A stretch of DNA of 64,000 nt from Streptomyces sp. DT2A-34 (lineage in GTDB: Bacteria; Actinomycetota; Actinomycetes; Streptomycetales; Streptomycetaceae), in the NCBI RefSeq assembly GCF_030499515.1, contig NZ_JASTWJ010000001.1:8350001-8414000 (forward strand), read 5' to 3'. Both the position numbers and the translations under genes were made by a program. Positions 19,754 to 27,625 of the stretch are shown here, piece by piece. The stretch's first letter is position 1; every line of letters begins with the position of its first letter. The notes under the pieces were generated by a model that ran no database searches, was not told the DNA's origin, and saw only the letters and a list, made by a program, of their open reading frames with translations.

Positions 19754-21327
19754 CCAGCACCCTGCAGTCGGCGGCCACGACCGAGGCGGTGAAGCGTCCG
19801 GGCCGCTGGCTCGCGCTGTCCGTCCTCGTGCTCGCCGTGCTGCTGGTGGCCGTGGACGCGACCGTCCTCGGCCTCGCGACCCCCTACATCAGCGAGGACC
19901 TGAAGCCCTCCGGCACCCAGCTCCTGTGGATAGGCGACGTCTACTCCTTCGTCATCGCGGGTCTGCTGGTGTCGATGGGCAGCCTCGGCGACCGCATCGG
20001 CCGCAAGCGGATCCTGCTCGTCGGCGCCACGGCGTTCGGCGCGATATCCGTGCTCAACGCCTACGCGACGACGCCCGAACTGATGATCCTGGCCCGGGCG
20101 TTGCTCGGCGTCGCGGGCGCCACCCTGATGCCCGCCACGCTCGCCCTGATCCGCAACCTCTTCCACGACCCGCGCGAACGCAGCCTGGCCGTCGGCATCT
20201 GGGGCGCGACCGCCTCCGCCGGTACGGCAGTCGGCCCGATCGCCGGCGGCTTCCTGCTCGAACACTTCTGGTGGGGCTCGGTCTTCCTGATCAACCTGCC
20301 GGTGATGGTGGTCCTCGTCCTCGTCGGCATCAAGCTGCTGCCCGAATCGCGAAACCCGAGTTCCGGCCCGTGGGACCTGGTCAGCGTCGTACTGTCGCTC
20401 GTCGGCACGATCGGCATCGTGTACGCCGTCAAGGAGGCCGCCACCCACGGCTTCACGTGGGTCACGCTCGCCGTGGGCCTGCTGGGCGCGGCCGCGCTGT
20501 ACGGCTTCGTCCGCCGCCAGTTCACCCTGCCGACCCCGCTGCTGGACATGCGGCTGTTCCGCCACCGCGGCTTCAGCGGTGCGGTGCTCGCGGACCTGCT
20601 GACCATCCTCGGCCTGTCCGGCCTGGTGTTCTTCCTCTCCCAGTTCCTGCAACTCGTGCAGGGCAGGGGCCCGTTCGAGGCGGGCCTCGCGGAGCTGCCC
20701 GCCGCGATCGGCGCCGTGGTGGCCGGCCTGATCGCCGGCCGCGTGGCCCGCCGCTTCTCGGTACGGGCCGTCGTCTCCGGCGGGCTCGCGGCGATCGGCC
20801 TCGCGCTGGCCGCGCTCACGGTGATCGACCGCTCGACGGGTTATCCGCTGCTCGGTGCGGCCCTGCTGGTGGTCGGCGTCGGCGCCGGTTTCTCCTTCAC
20901 GGTGACGTCCGACGTGATCCTGGGCTCCGTACCGAAGGAGCAGGCGGGCGCGGCGTCGGCGGTGTCGGAGACGGCGTACGAGCTCGGCGCCGCTCTGGGT
21001 ATCGCCGTACTGGGTTCGATCGTGACGGGTGTCTACCGGGACTTCACGGGACCGGCAGGCACTCCTGCGGAGGCACACGAGTCGCTGGGCGGTGCGGTGG
21101 AAGCGGCAGCGGACTTGCCTTCAGACACGTCCGAGGCCCTGCTGGAAGCGGCCCGCCAGTCCTTCGTGGACGGCTTGGCGCTGGCGGCGGGGGTGGGCGC
21201 GGCGGTGCTGCTCGCTGCGGCGGCAGCAGCATGGTTCATGCTTCGAGACCAACGGCTGGACAGTTGGCCTCAGGGGCGCGGGGAACTGCGCGACCAGCCA
21301 CAACGGACCCGCAGCCGCCGTACCTGA
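19750..21327 (+). CDS. MFS drug-efflux transporter, DHA2 (14-span) type
   Basis: 525 residues with about 14 membrane segments. Markers: VAVDATVLGLATPYI in span 1 (motif D1 of DHA2), GSLGDRIGRKRILL (motif A), and WGATASAGTAVGPIAGGFL (motif C of antiporters). Proton-driven export of a drug or metabolite is likely; the substrate is unknown. It is coupled to the TetR gene. The last 20 or so residues (from PQGRGELRD) are encoded by the interspersed repeat at 21271-21302, so the C-terminal tail is probably a late addition with no fixed function. Confidence 0.9.
   Translation: MTSTLQSAATTEAVKRPGRWLALSVLVLAVLLVAVDATVLGLATPYISEDLKPSGTQLLWIGDVYSFVIAGLLVSMGSLGDRIGRKRILLVGATAFGAISVLNAYATTPELMILARALLGVAGATLMPATLALIRNLFHDPRERSLAVGIWGATASAGTAVGPIAGGFLLEHFWWGSVFLINLPVMVVLVLVGIKLLPESRNPSSGPWDLVSVVLSLVGTIGIVYAVKEAATHGFTWVTLAVGLLGAAALYGFVRRQFTLPTPLLDMRLFRHRGFSGAVLADLLTILGLSGLVFFLSQFLQLVQGRGPFEAGLAELPAAIGAVVAGLIAGRVARRFSVRAVVSGGLAAIGLALAALTVIDRSTGYPLLGAALLVVGVGAGFSFTVTSDVILGSVPKEQAGAASAVSETAYELGAALGIAVLGSIVTGVYRDFTGPAGTPAEAHESLGGAVEAAADLPSDTSEALLEAARQSFVDGLALAAGVGAAVLLAAAAAAWFMLRDQRLDSWPQGRGELRDQPQRTRSRRT
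21271..21302 (+). repeat. Interspersed repeat copy 3, inside the MFS gene end
   Basis: CAGGGGCGCGGGGAACTGCG, then CGACCAGCCACA, as in copies 1 and 2. It is read in frame as part of the transporter tail. Confidence 0.65.
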
Positions 21328-21341
21328 GAACCGGAACGGCG

Positions 21342-22016
21342 CTACGCGGCCTCTTTGGCCTTGCTTGCGTACATGTCCACATACTCCTGCCCCGACAGCC
21401 GCATGACCTCAGCCATCACGGAGTCGGTCACGGCACGCAGGACGTACCGATCCCGGTCCATGCCCTCATACCGAGAGAACTCCATCGCCTCACCGAACCG
21501 CACCGTCACCTTGCGCGGCCGCGGCATCCCCGCCCCACCCGGCTGGATCTTGTCCGTGCCGATCATGGCGAACGGGACGACCGGCGCCCCGGTCATCAGC
21601 GTCAGCCGCGCGATGCCGGTGCGCCCCCGGTACAGCCTCCCGTCGGGAGACCGCGTGCCCTCGGGGTAGATGCCGAAGACCTTGCCCTCCTCCAGGATGC
21701 GGCGCCCGGTCATCAGGGCCGCGACACCGCCCCGGCCGCCGTCCCGGTCGACCGGGATCATGCCGACGCCGGTGAAGAACCACGCCATCAGTCGGCCCTT
21801 GAGGCCCTTGCCGGTGACGTACTCGTCCTTGCCGATGAAGAAGACCTGACGGTCGCAGACCAGCGGCAGGATCATCGAGTCGATGAACGTGAGGTGATTG
21901 CCGGCCAGGATGACCGGACCGTCGCCCGGGATGTGCTCCGCGCCCTCCACCTGTGGGCGGAACATCAGGCGCATGATCGGTCCGAGCACTGCCTTGATGA
22001 GCGCGAAGCGGGACAA
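21342..22016 (-). CDS. 1-acyl-sn-glycerol-3-phosphate acyltransferase (PlsC-like)
   Basis: Acylates lysophosphatidic acid or a related lipid at the inner membrane face. 224 residues. Catalytic HX4D in NHLTFIDS, acceptor-binding FPEGTR-like YPEGTRSPDG, and VPFAMIGTDKI. The start is set at TTG 22016 (LSRFALIKAVLGP) with GGAGGG 4 bp upstream; the longer frame to 22274 has a nonsense-like Arg/Ser-rich N-terminus. It converges on the MFS gene (14 bp apart) and diverges from the phosphodiesterase gene. Confidence 0.88.
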   Translation of the reverse strand: MSRFALIKAVLGPIMRLMFRPQVEGAEHIPGDGPVILAGNHLTFIDSMILPLVCDRQVFFIGKDEYVTGKGLKGRLMAWFFTGVGMIPVDRDGGRGGVAALMTGRRILEEGKVFGIYPEGTRSPDGRLYRGRTGIARLTLMTGAPVVPFAMIGTDKIQPGGAGMPRPRKVTVRFGEAMEFSRYEGMDRDRYVLRAVTDSVMAEVMRLSGQEYVDMYASKAKEAA

Positions 22017-22396
22017 CGGGCCCTCCGGGGTCAAGAGGATGGTGAGGGATCTGTATAAGTCTGTGCAGGTGAGGACGATACTCGCGGTTCCCGGGCTCCC
22101 GCACATCGGGTGGGCCGACTTCACCGAGGTCTTACGCACTGTTGACGCACATTTACCTGCGGTGGCGCGTCGTCGAGGGCGCGTAACGCCCCCGCCATGA
22201 TGTGACGGACATCGCCCCCGAGACCTACTGGACGACTTCCCCGCACCGCCGGGCCCATTCCGACGGGCCGTCACCTCACCTTTCCCGTACGACGCTCAGC
22301 GTCACCCGCGAGTTCCGCCGAAGGTCTCCCATCCGTCATGTGCACGCACCTACGATCGGCGCGCACTGAATGAGCGGAAGGTCAGGGAGGGCCCTC
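22017..22396. other. Divergent intergenic region, acyltransferase / phosphodiesterase
   Basis: 380 bp without a credible gene. It must hold promoters for both directions. A possible minus-strand -10 (TATACA) lies near 22055. Nothing else stands out apart from short GC-rich stems. Confidence 0.5.
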
Positions 22397-23569
22397 ATGG
22401 GAACCCAGGAGAACGAGCAGGCGGGCGTAACCGGACGGCGGATGCTTCTCGGCGCGGCCGTGCTCGGCGCGGGCGGAGCGGTCCTCGGGCTGTCCGGTAC
22501 GGCGAGAGCGGCCGAGGCCCGGCCCGGCGGTGGCGGGGGCGGTGGCCTGAAGAGCCTGCCCAAGCCGACGATCATCGGCCACCGGGGCGCCAGCGGCTAC
22601 CGGCCCGAGCACACCCTCGGCTCCTACCAGCTGGCCCTGGACATGGGCGCCGACATCGTCGAGGCGGGCGACCTGGTGCCCACCAAGGACGGCCACCTCG
22701 TCTGCCGGCACGAGCCGGAGATCGGCGGCACGACCGATGTCGCCGACCATCCGGAGTTCGCCGACCGGAAGAAGACGAAGTCCCTCGACGGCGTCGCCAC
22801 CACCGGCTGGTTCACCGAGGACTTCACGCTCGCCGAGCTGAAGACCCTGCGCGCGATCGAGCGCATCCCGGCCAACCGGCCGCACAACACCCTCTACAAC
22901 GGCCGCTGGGAGATCCCCACCTTCGAAGAGGTCCTGAAGTGGCAGGACGAGCAGACCCGCAAGCGCGGCAAGCAGGTCTGGATCTACCCCGAGCTCAAGC
23001 ACCCCACCTACTTCCGCAAGCAGGCCCTGGCCCTGGAGGAGCGGATCGCCAAGGTGCTGCACAAGTACGGCAAGGACAAGCGGAACTCGCCGGTCATCAT
23101 CCAGTCCTTCGAGCCGACCAGCATCCAGCGCCTGAACAAGCTGGTCGACAACCCGCTGGTGGTCCTGCTGTCCGGCCCGACCACCCGCCCCTGGGACTTC
23201 GTCGAGACGGGCGACCCGCGCACGGTCGCCGACCTGGTCAAGCCGGCCGGCCTGAGGGAGATCGCCTCCTACGCCCAGGGCATCGGCCCGACCCTGGACC
23301 TGGTCATCCCGAAGGATGCGGACGGCAACCTCACCACGCCCACCACGCTGGTGACCGACGCGCACAAGGTCGGCCTGGTCCTGCACCCCTGGACGATGCG
23401 CAACGAGAACCCCTTCCTCCCGGCGAACTTCCGCAAGGGCACCGACGCGGATGCCTACGGCGACGTCTTCGGCGCCTACAAGGTGTACTTCGCGACCGGC
23501 ATCGACGGTGTCTTCACCGACAACCCCGACACGGGCGTGCTGGCCCGCGAGGACTTCGTCAACGGCTGA
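22397..23569 (+). CDS. glpQ: Exported glycerophosphodiester phosphodiesterase
   Basis: Hydrolyses glycerophosphodiesters to glycerol-3-phosphate and an alcohol. 390 residues. A Tat-like signal peptide (TGRRMLLGAAVLGAGGAVLGL, then ARA) precedes a GDPD TIM barrel. GHRGASGYRPEHTLGSY carries the catalytic His and the metal-binding Glu; HEPEIGGTTDV carries the second His. WIYPELKHPT and DGVFTDNPDTG are further family motifs. GGGAGG sits 7 bp before the ATG. It is monocistronic and ends in a strong hairpin. Phosphate control is common for such genes, but no convincing PHO box is visible. Confidence 0.92.
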   Translation: MGTQENEQAGVTGRRMLLGAAVLGAGGAVLGLSGTARAAEARPGGGGGGGLKSLPKPTIIGHRGASGYRPEHTLGSYQLALDMGADIVEAGDLVPTKDGHLVCRHEPEIGGTTDVADHPEFADRKKTKSLDGVATTGWFTEDFTLAELKTLRAIERIPANRPHNTLYNGRWEIPTFEEVLKWQDEQTRKRGKQVWIYPELKHPTYFRKQALALEERIAKVLHKYGKDKRNSPVIIQSFEPTSIQRLNKLVDNPLVVLLSGPTTRPWDFVETGDPRTVADLVKPAGLREIASYAQGIGPTLDLVIPKDADGNLTTPTTLVTDAHKVGLVLHPWTMRNENPFLPANFRKGTDADAYGDVFGAYKVYFATGIDGVFTDNPDTGVLAREDFVNG

Positions 23570-23596
23570 GCCCCGCGCCCCGGTTGGGGTGACTGT

Positions 23597-23630
23597 CGGC
23601 CGCCCGGGCAACCCCGCGCCCGGGCGGCCG
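23597..23630 (+). terminator. Hairpin terminator after glpQ
   Basis: CGGCCGCCCGGGC and GCCCGGGCGGCCG form a perfect 13-bp stem with an 8-nt loop. It lies only 14 bp before the next ORF. Confidence 0.75.
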
Positions 23631-23643
23631 CGTCGTGCCGCAT

Positions 23644-24153
23644 ATGACGGACGACCTGGTTGCCGCCCTGCGCCCGCTGCTCCTCGCGGAGGCCTCCGCC
23701 GAGGCACACGCCGCCGGAACGGAGCCGGGCGACCTGGAGCAGGCGGTCTGGCTCCGCCTCCTGGAACGCCTCGACTCGGACGGCCCACCCGCGGACCCGC
23801 AGGGCTGGCTGCGCAGGGCCGTCCGCTCCGAGGCGCGCCGAAGCCGCCGTACGACGCGACGGGAACAGCCGTACGAGAGTGAGCCCGCCGCCGACACCGA
23901 TCGCCACGACCCCGAACACCTCGCCCTCACGGCCGCCCGTCACCGGGACCTGCGCGCGGCGGTACGCCGCCTCCCCGGCCGCTGCCCCCGCCTCATGGAG
24001 GCCCTCCTCTCCCCGAACGACCTGACATACCGGGAAATCGCGGGGGAGTTGGGTATCTCACAGGGCAGTCTCGGCCCGGAACGTTCCAGATGCCTGGGAT
24101 GTCTGCGGCGATTGCTCACACCGGAGGTTGCGGCCCGCGGAGTGCGGGGATAG
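23644..24153 (+). CDS. Small sigma-70-like (ECF-type) protein
   Basis: 169 residues. The C-terminal third is a sigma region 4-like helix-turn-helix (PNDLTYREIAGELGISQGSL, then GPERSRCLGCLRRLL). The N-terminal part (EPGDLEQAVWLRLLERLD, DPQGWLRRAVRSEARR) corresponds to a short region 2. It resembles the small RNA-polymerase sigma-like proteins annotated in Streptomyces. No anti-sigma gene is adjacent. The start could also be GTG 23635; neither has a clear ribosome-binding site, because the glpQ terminator ends at 23630, so translation may be leaderless. Confidence 0.7.
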   Translation: MTDDLVAALRPLLLAEASAEAHAAGTEPGDLEQAVWLRLLERLDSDGPPADPQGWLRRAVRSEARRSRRTTRREQPYESEPAADTDRHDPEHLALTAARHRDLRAAVRRLPGRCPRLMEALLSPNDLTYREIAGELGISQGSLGPERSRCLGCLRRLLTPEVAARGVRG

Positions 24154-24198
24154 GAGTGAGGGACGACAGGCGATCAGGTGAGCGGGAGGCGTGCGCAC

Positions 24199-24696
24199 AT
24201 GGGCATGAGCGTGACCATCTCGGCGGCGACCGAGCAGGACGCGGAGCAGATCTTCAGGCTGCAGTACCTGTGCTTCCAGAGCGAGGCGGCGCTGTACGGC
24301 AACTACCGCATCGACCCGCTGGTCCAAACCCTGGACTCGGTCCGTGCGGAGGTCGCCGCGGACTGTGTCTTCGTGGCGCGGCTGGGCGAGGAGGTCGTCG
24401 GCTCGGTTCGCGGCAGCCTCACCGCGGACGGCGCCGCCGCCATCGGCAAGCTCTGCGTCCACCCCCGCCTCCAGGGTCACGGCATCGGCGCCCGCCTGCT
24501 CCGCGCGGCCGAATCCGCCCTGGTGGAAGAGCGCGGCGCCACGAAGTTCCGCCTCTTCACGGGCCACCGCAGCGAGGGCAACCTGCGCCTGTACCGCAAG
24601 GTGGGCTACGAGGCGGTGGGCACGTCGAAGGGCGCGGACGGCGTCCCGATGATCGTCCTGGAGAAGCCGGCGGGGACGTACGCCACTACCGCGTGA
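24199..24696 (+). CDS. GNAT-family N-acetyltransferase
   Basis: 165 residues; GGGAGG 9 bp before the ATG. The acetyl-CoA-binding motif A is LCVHPRLQGHGIGARLLRAA (Q/R-x-x-G-x-G/A), followed by FTGHRSEGNLRLYRKVGYEAVG, the usual GNAT end. Substrate unknown. Its 3' end overlaps the convergent membrane-protein gene by 11 bp (24686-24696). Confidence 0.85.
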   Translation: MGMSVTISAATEQDAEQIFRLQYLCFQSEAALYGNYRIDPLVQTLDSVRAEVAADCVFVARLGEEVVGSVRGSLTADGAAAIGKLCVHPRLQGHGIGARLLRAAESALVEERGATKFRLFTGHRSEGNLRLYRKVGYEAVGTSKGADGVPMIVLEKPAGTYATTA

Positions 24697-25108
24697 CGGT
24701 TCGTGCCTTGCGGAGCCAGTACAGGGCCGACAGGGGCAGCAGTACGGGGATGAACAGATACCCCATGCCGTAGTCGGACCAGACGGTCGCGTCGGGGAAC
24801 GCCGAGGATTCCACCAGGGTCCAGGTGCCGACGATCAGAACGCCCGCGAGTTCGGCGGCGCAGCACACCAGCGCCGCCTTGCGGGCCGTTTCCCCGCCTC
24901 GTACCAGGGTGTACGTGATGAAGCCGTACACGAGACCCGCGACGGCCGACAACCCATAGGCGAGCGGCGCCCGGTCGAACTCGGTCGCGATCTGGTACGC
25001 CGATCGCGACACGGCCCCGACCACCATCACGCCGTACAGCCACACCAGCAGTATTCCGGGCCCGCTGATCAGCCGTGTCCTGGTGGGCTTGTCCTGTGTC
25101 ACGGCCAC
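24686..25108 (-). CDS. Small four-span membrane protein
   Basis: 140 residues from GTG 25108 (GGGGAGG 5 bp upstream); GTG 25102 and ATG 25129 are alternatives. Four hydrophobic segments: GILLVWLYGVMVVGAVS, GLSAVAGLVYGFITYTL, ALVCCAAELAGVLIVGTWTLV, YLFIPVLLPLSALYWL. I do not recognise a catalytic motif; similar conserved actinobacterial integral membrane proteins exist. It is directly downstream of another small membrane protein gene (25110-25469), with the ribosome-binding site inside that gene's end, so the two are coupled. Confidence 0.75.
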   Translation of the reverse strand: MAVTQDKPTRTRLISGPGILLVWLYGVMVVGAVSRSAYQIATEFDRAPLAYGLSAVAGLVYGFITYTLVRGGETARKAALVCCAAELAGVLIVGTWTLVESSAFPDATVWSDYGMGYLFIPVLLPLSALYWLRKARTVTR

Positions 25109-25109
25109 C

Positions 25110-25469
25110 TCAGCCTCCCCAGATGTCATAGAGCCGCACCTCCAGCACGGCCAGCACCACACCGCCGGCGGCGACCGTCACCGAACCCCACTTGGACCGC
25201 TCGGCCAGCGACATGAAGCCCGCGGCCGGAACGCACGCGAACGAGCCCAGCAGATACGCCACGAAGATCGTCGTGCCCTGCTCCGGCTTCTCGCCCCGCG
25301 CCAGCAGCACGATCCCCACCACCAGCTGCACCAGGGTCAGCACCGTCACCACGGCCATCCCGATGAAGTGCCAGTCCTTCGTCGGCTGGTCACGGTAGGC
25401 GGCCCACCCGCACCAGGCGGCGAGCAGCAGCGCGGCGACACCGGTCACCAGCGTCAGGGCATCAAGCAT
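25110..25469 (-). CDS. Small four-span membrane protein
   Basis: 119 residues with four hydrophobic segments (LTLVTGVAALLLAAWCGWAA, GMAVVTVLTLVQLVVGIVLL, IFVAYLLGSFACVPAAGFMSL, SVTVAAGGVVLAVLEVRL). No known motif. On the minus strand, TAGGCT (plus 25476-25481) ends 6 bp before the ATG, a -10 position expected for a leaderless message. It forms a pair with 24686-25108. Confidence 0.75.
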   Translation of the reverse strand: MLDALTLVTGVAALLLAAWCGWAAYRDQPTKDWHFIGMAVVTVLTLVQLVVGIVLLARGEKPEQGTTIFVAYLLGSFACVPAAGFMSLAERSKWGSVTVAAGGVVLAVLEVRLYDIWGG

Positions 25470-25539
25470 GCGGCGAGCCTATTACGGGCCAAAAGGCCTG
25501 ATGCGGTCGCCCCCTGAGCGGCCCCGTAGGGTCGACGGC

Positions 25540-26187
25540 ATGAAGATCCGTGCACACGCCCTCCTGTTCGACAACGACGGCACCCTCGTCTCCTCCCTCG
25601 CATCCGTCGACCGATGCTGGGCGCTGTGGGCCGAGGAGTACGGCATCACGGAGGAGTTCGGCAAGGTCGAACTGCACGGACGCCCGGCCGTCGAGATAGT
25701 CGCCGACCTGCTGCCCGCCGACGTCGTGCCGGAGGCCCTCGCCCGGATCGAGACGCTGGAGGTGGAGGACGTACCGAACGACGGCGTCCGCCTGCTGCCC
25801 GGCACGAAGGCGTTCCTCGACGCGCTGCCCGCCGACCGCTGGGCCGTCGTGACCTCCGCCACCCGCAGGCTGGCCGAGGCCCGGCTCGACGCCGTCGGGA
25901 TCCTCCCCAAGACGATGGTCACCGCCGACGACATCACCCGCGGCAAGCCCGACCCCGAGCCCTACCTCCTCGCCGCCCGCGAACTGGGCGTCGACCCGGC
26001 CCACTGCGTCGTCTTCGAGGACGCCCCCGCCGGTCTGGCGGCCGGTCGCGCCGCCGGGATGATCACCGTGGCGTTGACCACAACCCACGAGGTCCACGAG
26101 CTCGACGCCGACCTGGTGGTGAAGGACCTGTCGGCCCTGTCCGCCCTGGTCACCGATGGGGGAGTGGAGATCTCGGTCCGCGGCTGA
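25540..26187 (+). CDS. HAD-superfamily phosphatase (sugar-phosphatase type)
   Basis: 215 residues. HAD motif I FDNDGTLVSS (nucleophile Asp), motif II VVTSATRR, the Lys in TRGKPDPEPYLLAA, and motif IV FEDAPAGLAAGRAAG. The cap lies between motifs I and II. This sequence type is usual for small phosphatases acting on sugar phosphates or similar metabolites; the exact substrate is not visible. TAGGGT (25527-25532) lies 7 bp before the ATG, so the transcript is probably leaderless. Divergent from 25469. Confidence 0.88.
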   Translation: MKIRAHALLFDNDGTLVSSLASVDRCWALWAEEYGITEEFGKVELHGRPAVEIVADLLPADVVPEALARIETLEVEDVPNDGVRLLPGTKAFLDALPADRWAVVTSATRRLAEARLDAVGILPKTMVTADDITRGKPDPEPYLLAARELGVDPAHCVVFEDAPAGLAAGRAAGMITVALTTTHEVHELDADLVVKDLSALSALVTDGGVEISVRG

Positions 26188-26259
26188 GAGCTGTCCGCCG
26201 CTGTCCAGTATGCGGACAGCGGCGGTCGGTAAGGACCGTACGTCTGGTTTACTGATCGC

Positions 26260-26346
26260 ATGACCACGACGAGCTGCCGCACCTTTGCGACCGAGGCGAC
26301 CCTGACGCCCGGTGCTCGTTGTATGTGTCGAATGTGCGCCTTCTAG
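26260..26346 (+). CDS. 28-residue Cys/Met-rich leader peptide upstream of metN
   Basis: A small ORF of 28 codons (ATG 26260, TAG 26344) whose end reads CMCRMCAF, so the last eight codons hold three Cys and two Met. It lies about 210 bp upstream of metN, and its product seems to have no other function. Ribosome stalling at Cys or Met codons could link sulfur amino-acid supply to transport, as in leader-peptide attenuation known for cysteine-responsive uORFs in actinobacteria. No ribosome-binding site is clear. Confidence 0.6.
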   Translation: MTTTSCRTFATEATLTPGARCMCRMCAF

Positions 26347-26557
26347 AGGGCCCCTGTACCACCCTGAGCCTCGCGCCCCGAAGCGAGAGCCCGCTCATGT
26401 CCGCACGTACGCCACGCGTACGGGACTGAGCCCCGCCCCCGCGCACACGATTCTCCTCCCCGGTTCCACCGCGCCCGCGAGAGCCGTGCTGCGTCCTGGC
26501 CGCCTTCGACCATGAACGCCACGTGCCCGGCGCCCACGAGGTGCCGCGCACTCGACA
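26347..26557 (+). promoter_or_regulatory. Probable attenuator region between leader ORF and metN
   Basis: 211 bp with several possible stems: TCGC-N6-GCGA just after 26370, and GTACG-N4-CGTAC near 26405-26420, overlapping the region a stalled ribosome would expose or mask. No SAM riboswitch consensus was recognised. Confidence 0.4.
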
Positions 26558-27625
26558 GTGACGGAAACCCCAGTGATCACCACAACGGGCCTGACGAAAA
26601 TTTACCGGGCTCACCGCTCCCGCGCCCGCGAGGTCACCGCCCTCGACGGCGTCGATCTGCACGTCCGCGAAGGCGAGGTGTACGGCGTCATCGGCCAGTC
26701 CGGCGCCGGCAAGTCCTCGCTCATCCGCTGCGTCAACCTGCTGGAGCGCCCCACCGCCGGGACGGTGACCGTTGCCGGGCAGGACCTCACGGCCCTCGCG
26801 GGACGCGGTCCCCGGGCCGGCAAGGAACTGCGGCAGGCGCGCAGCCGTATCGGCATGGTCTTCCAGCACTTCAACCTGCTGTCCTCGCGGACGGTCCAGG
26901 ACAACGTCGAACTGCCGCTGGAGATCCTCGGCAAGTCCGGGAAGGAACGCTCCCGCAAGGCACTTGAGCTGCTCGACCTGGTGGGTCTCGCGGACAAGGC
27001 CAAGGCCTACCCCGCCCAGCTCTCCGGCGGCCAGAAGCAGCGCGTCGGCATCGCCCGCGCGCTGGCCGGCGACCCCAAGGTGCTCCTGTCCGACGAGGCC
27101 ACCAGCGCCCTCGACCCGGAGACCACCCGCTCCATCCTCCAGCTGCTGCGCGACCTGAACCGGCAGCTCGGCCTGACCGTCCTGCTCATCACCCACGAGA
27201 TGGACGTCGTGAAGTCGATCTGCGACTCGGCCGCGCTCATGGAGAAGGGCCGCATCGTCGAGTCCGGCACCGTCAGCGAGCTCCTCGCGACCCCCGGCTC
27301 CGAACTCGCCTCCGCGCTCTTCCCGGTGGGCGGCGAGGCCTCCGCGGACGACCGCACCGTCGTCGACGTCACCTTCCAGGGCGAGGCCGCCACCCAGCCG
27401 GTCATCTCCCAGCTCTCGCGCACCTACAACATCGACATCTCCATCCTCGGCGCCGCCATCGACACCGTCGGCGGCCTCCAGGTCGGCCGGATGCGCATCG
27501 AACTGCCCGGCCGCTACGAGGACAACGTCGTGCCGATCGGTTTCCTGCGCGAACAGGGCCTCCGGATAGACGTCGTCGGCCGAGAGGGCCAGGAGCCCGT
27601 GCTGGTGAAGGAAGGTGCCAAGTGA
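26558..27625 (+). CDS. metN: Methionine ABC transporter ATP-binding protein
   Basis: 355 residues. Walker A GQSGAGKSS, Q-loop MVFQHFNLL, signature LSGGQKQRVGIARAL, Walker B VLLSDEATSALDP, and His-switch LLITHEMD. The C-terminal 80 residues (from QGEAATQPVISQLSRTY) are a NIL domain, which binds methionine and shuts the transporter when cytosolic methionine is high. The start may be GTG 26558 or GTG 26573 (VITTTGLTK). The stop overlaps metI by 4 bp. With metI and metQ it forms a D/L-methionine importer. Confidence 0.95.
   Translation: MTETPVITTTGLTKIYRAHRSRAREVTALDGVDLHVREGEVYGVIGQSGAGKSSLIRCVNLLERPTAGTVTVAGQDLTALAGRGPRAGKELRQARSRIGMVFQHFNLLSSRTVQDNVELPLEILGKSGKERSRKALELLDLVGLADKAKAYPAQLSGGQKQRVGIARALAGDPKVLLSDEATSALDPETTRSILQLLRDLNRQLGLTVLLITHEMDVVKSICDSAALMEKGRIVESGTVSELLATPGSELASALFPVGGEASADDRTVVDVTFQGEAATQPVISQLSRTYNIDISILGAAIDTVGGLQVGRMRIELPGRYEDNVVPIGFLREQGLRIDVVGREGQEPVLVKEGAK

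Noticed and set aside
22280..22396. PHO box before the phosphodiesterase gene
   Set aside because: GTCACCCGCGA followed by GTTCCGCCGAA has the 11-bp spacing but matches the consensus poorly.
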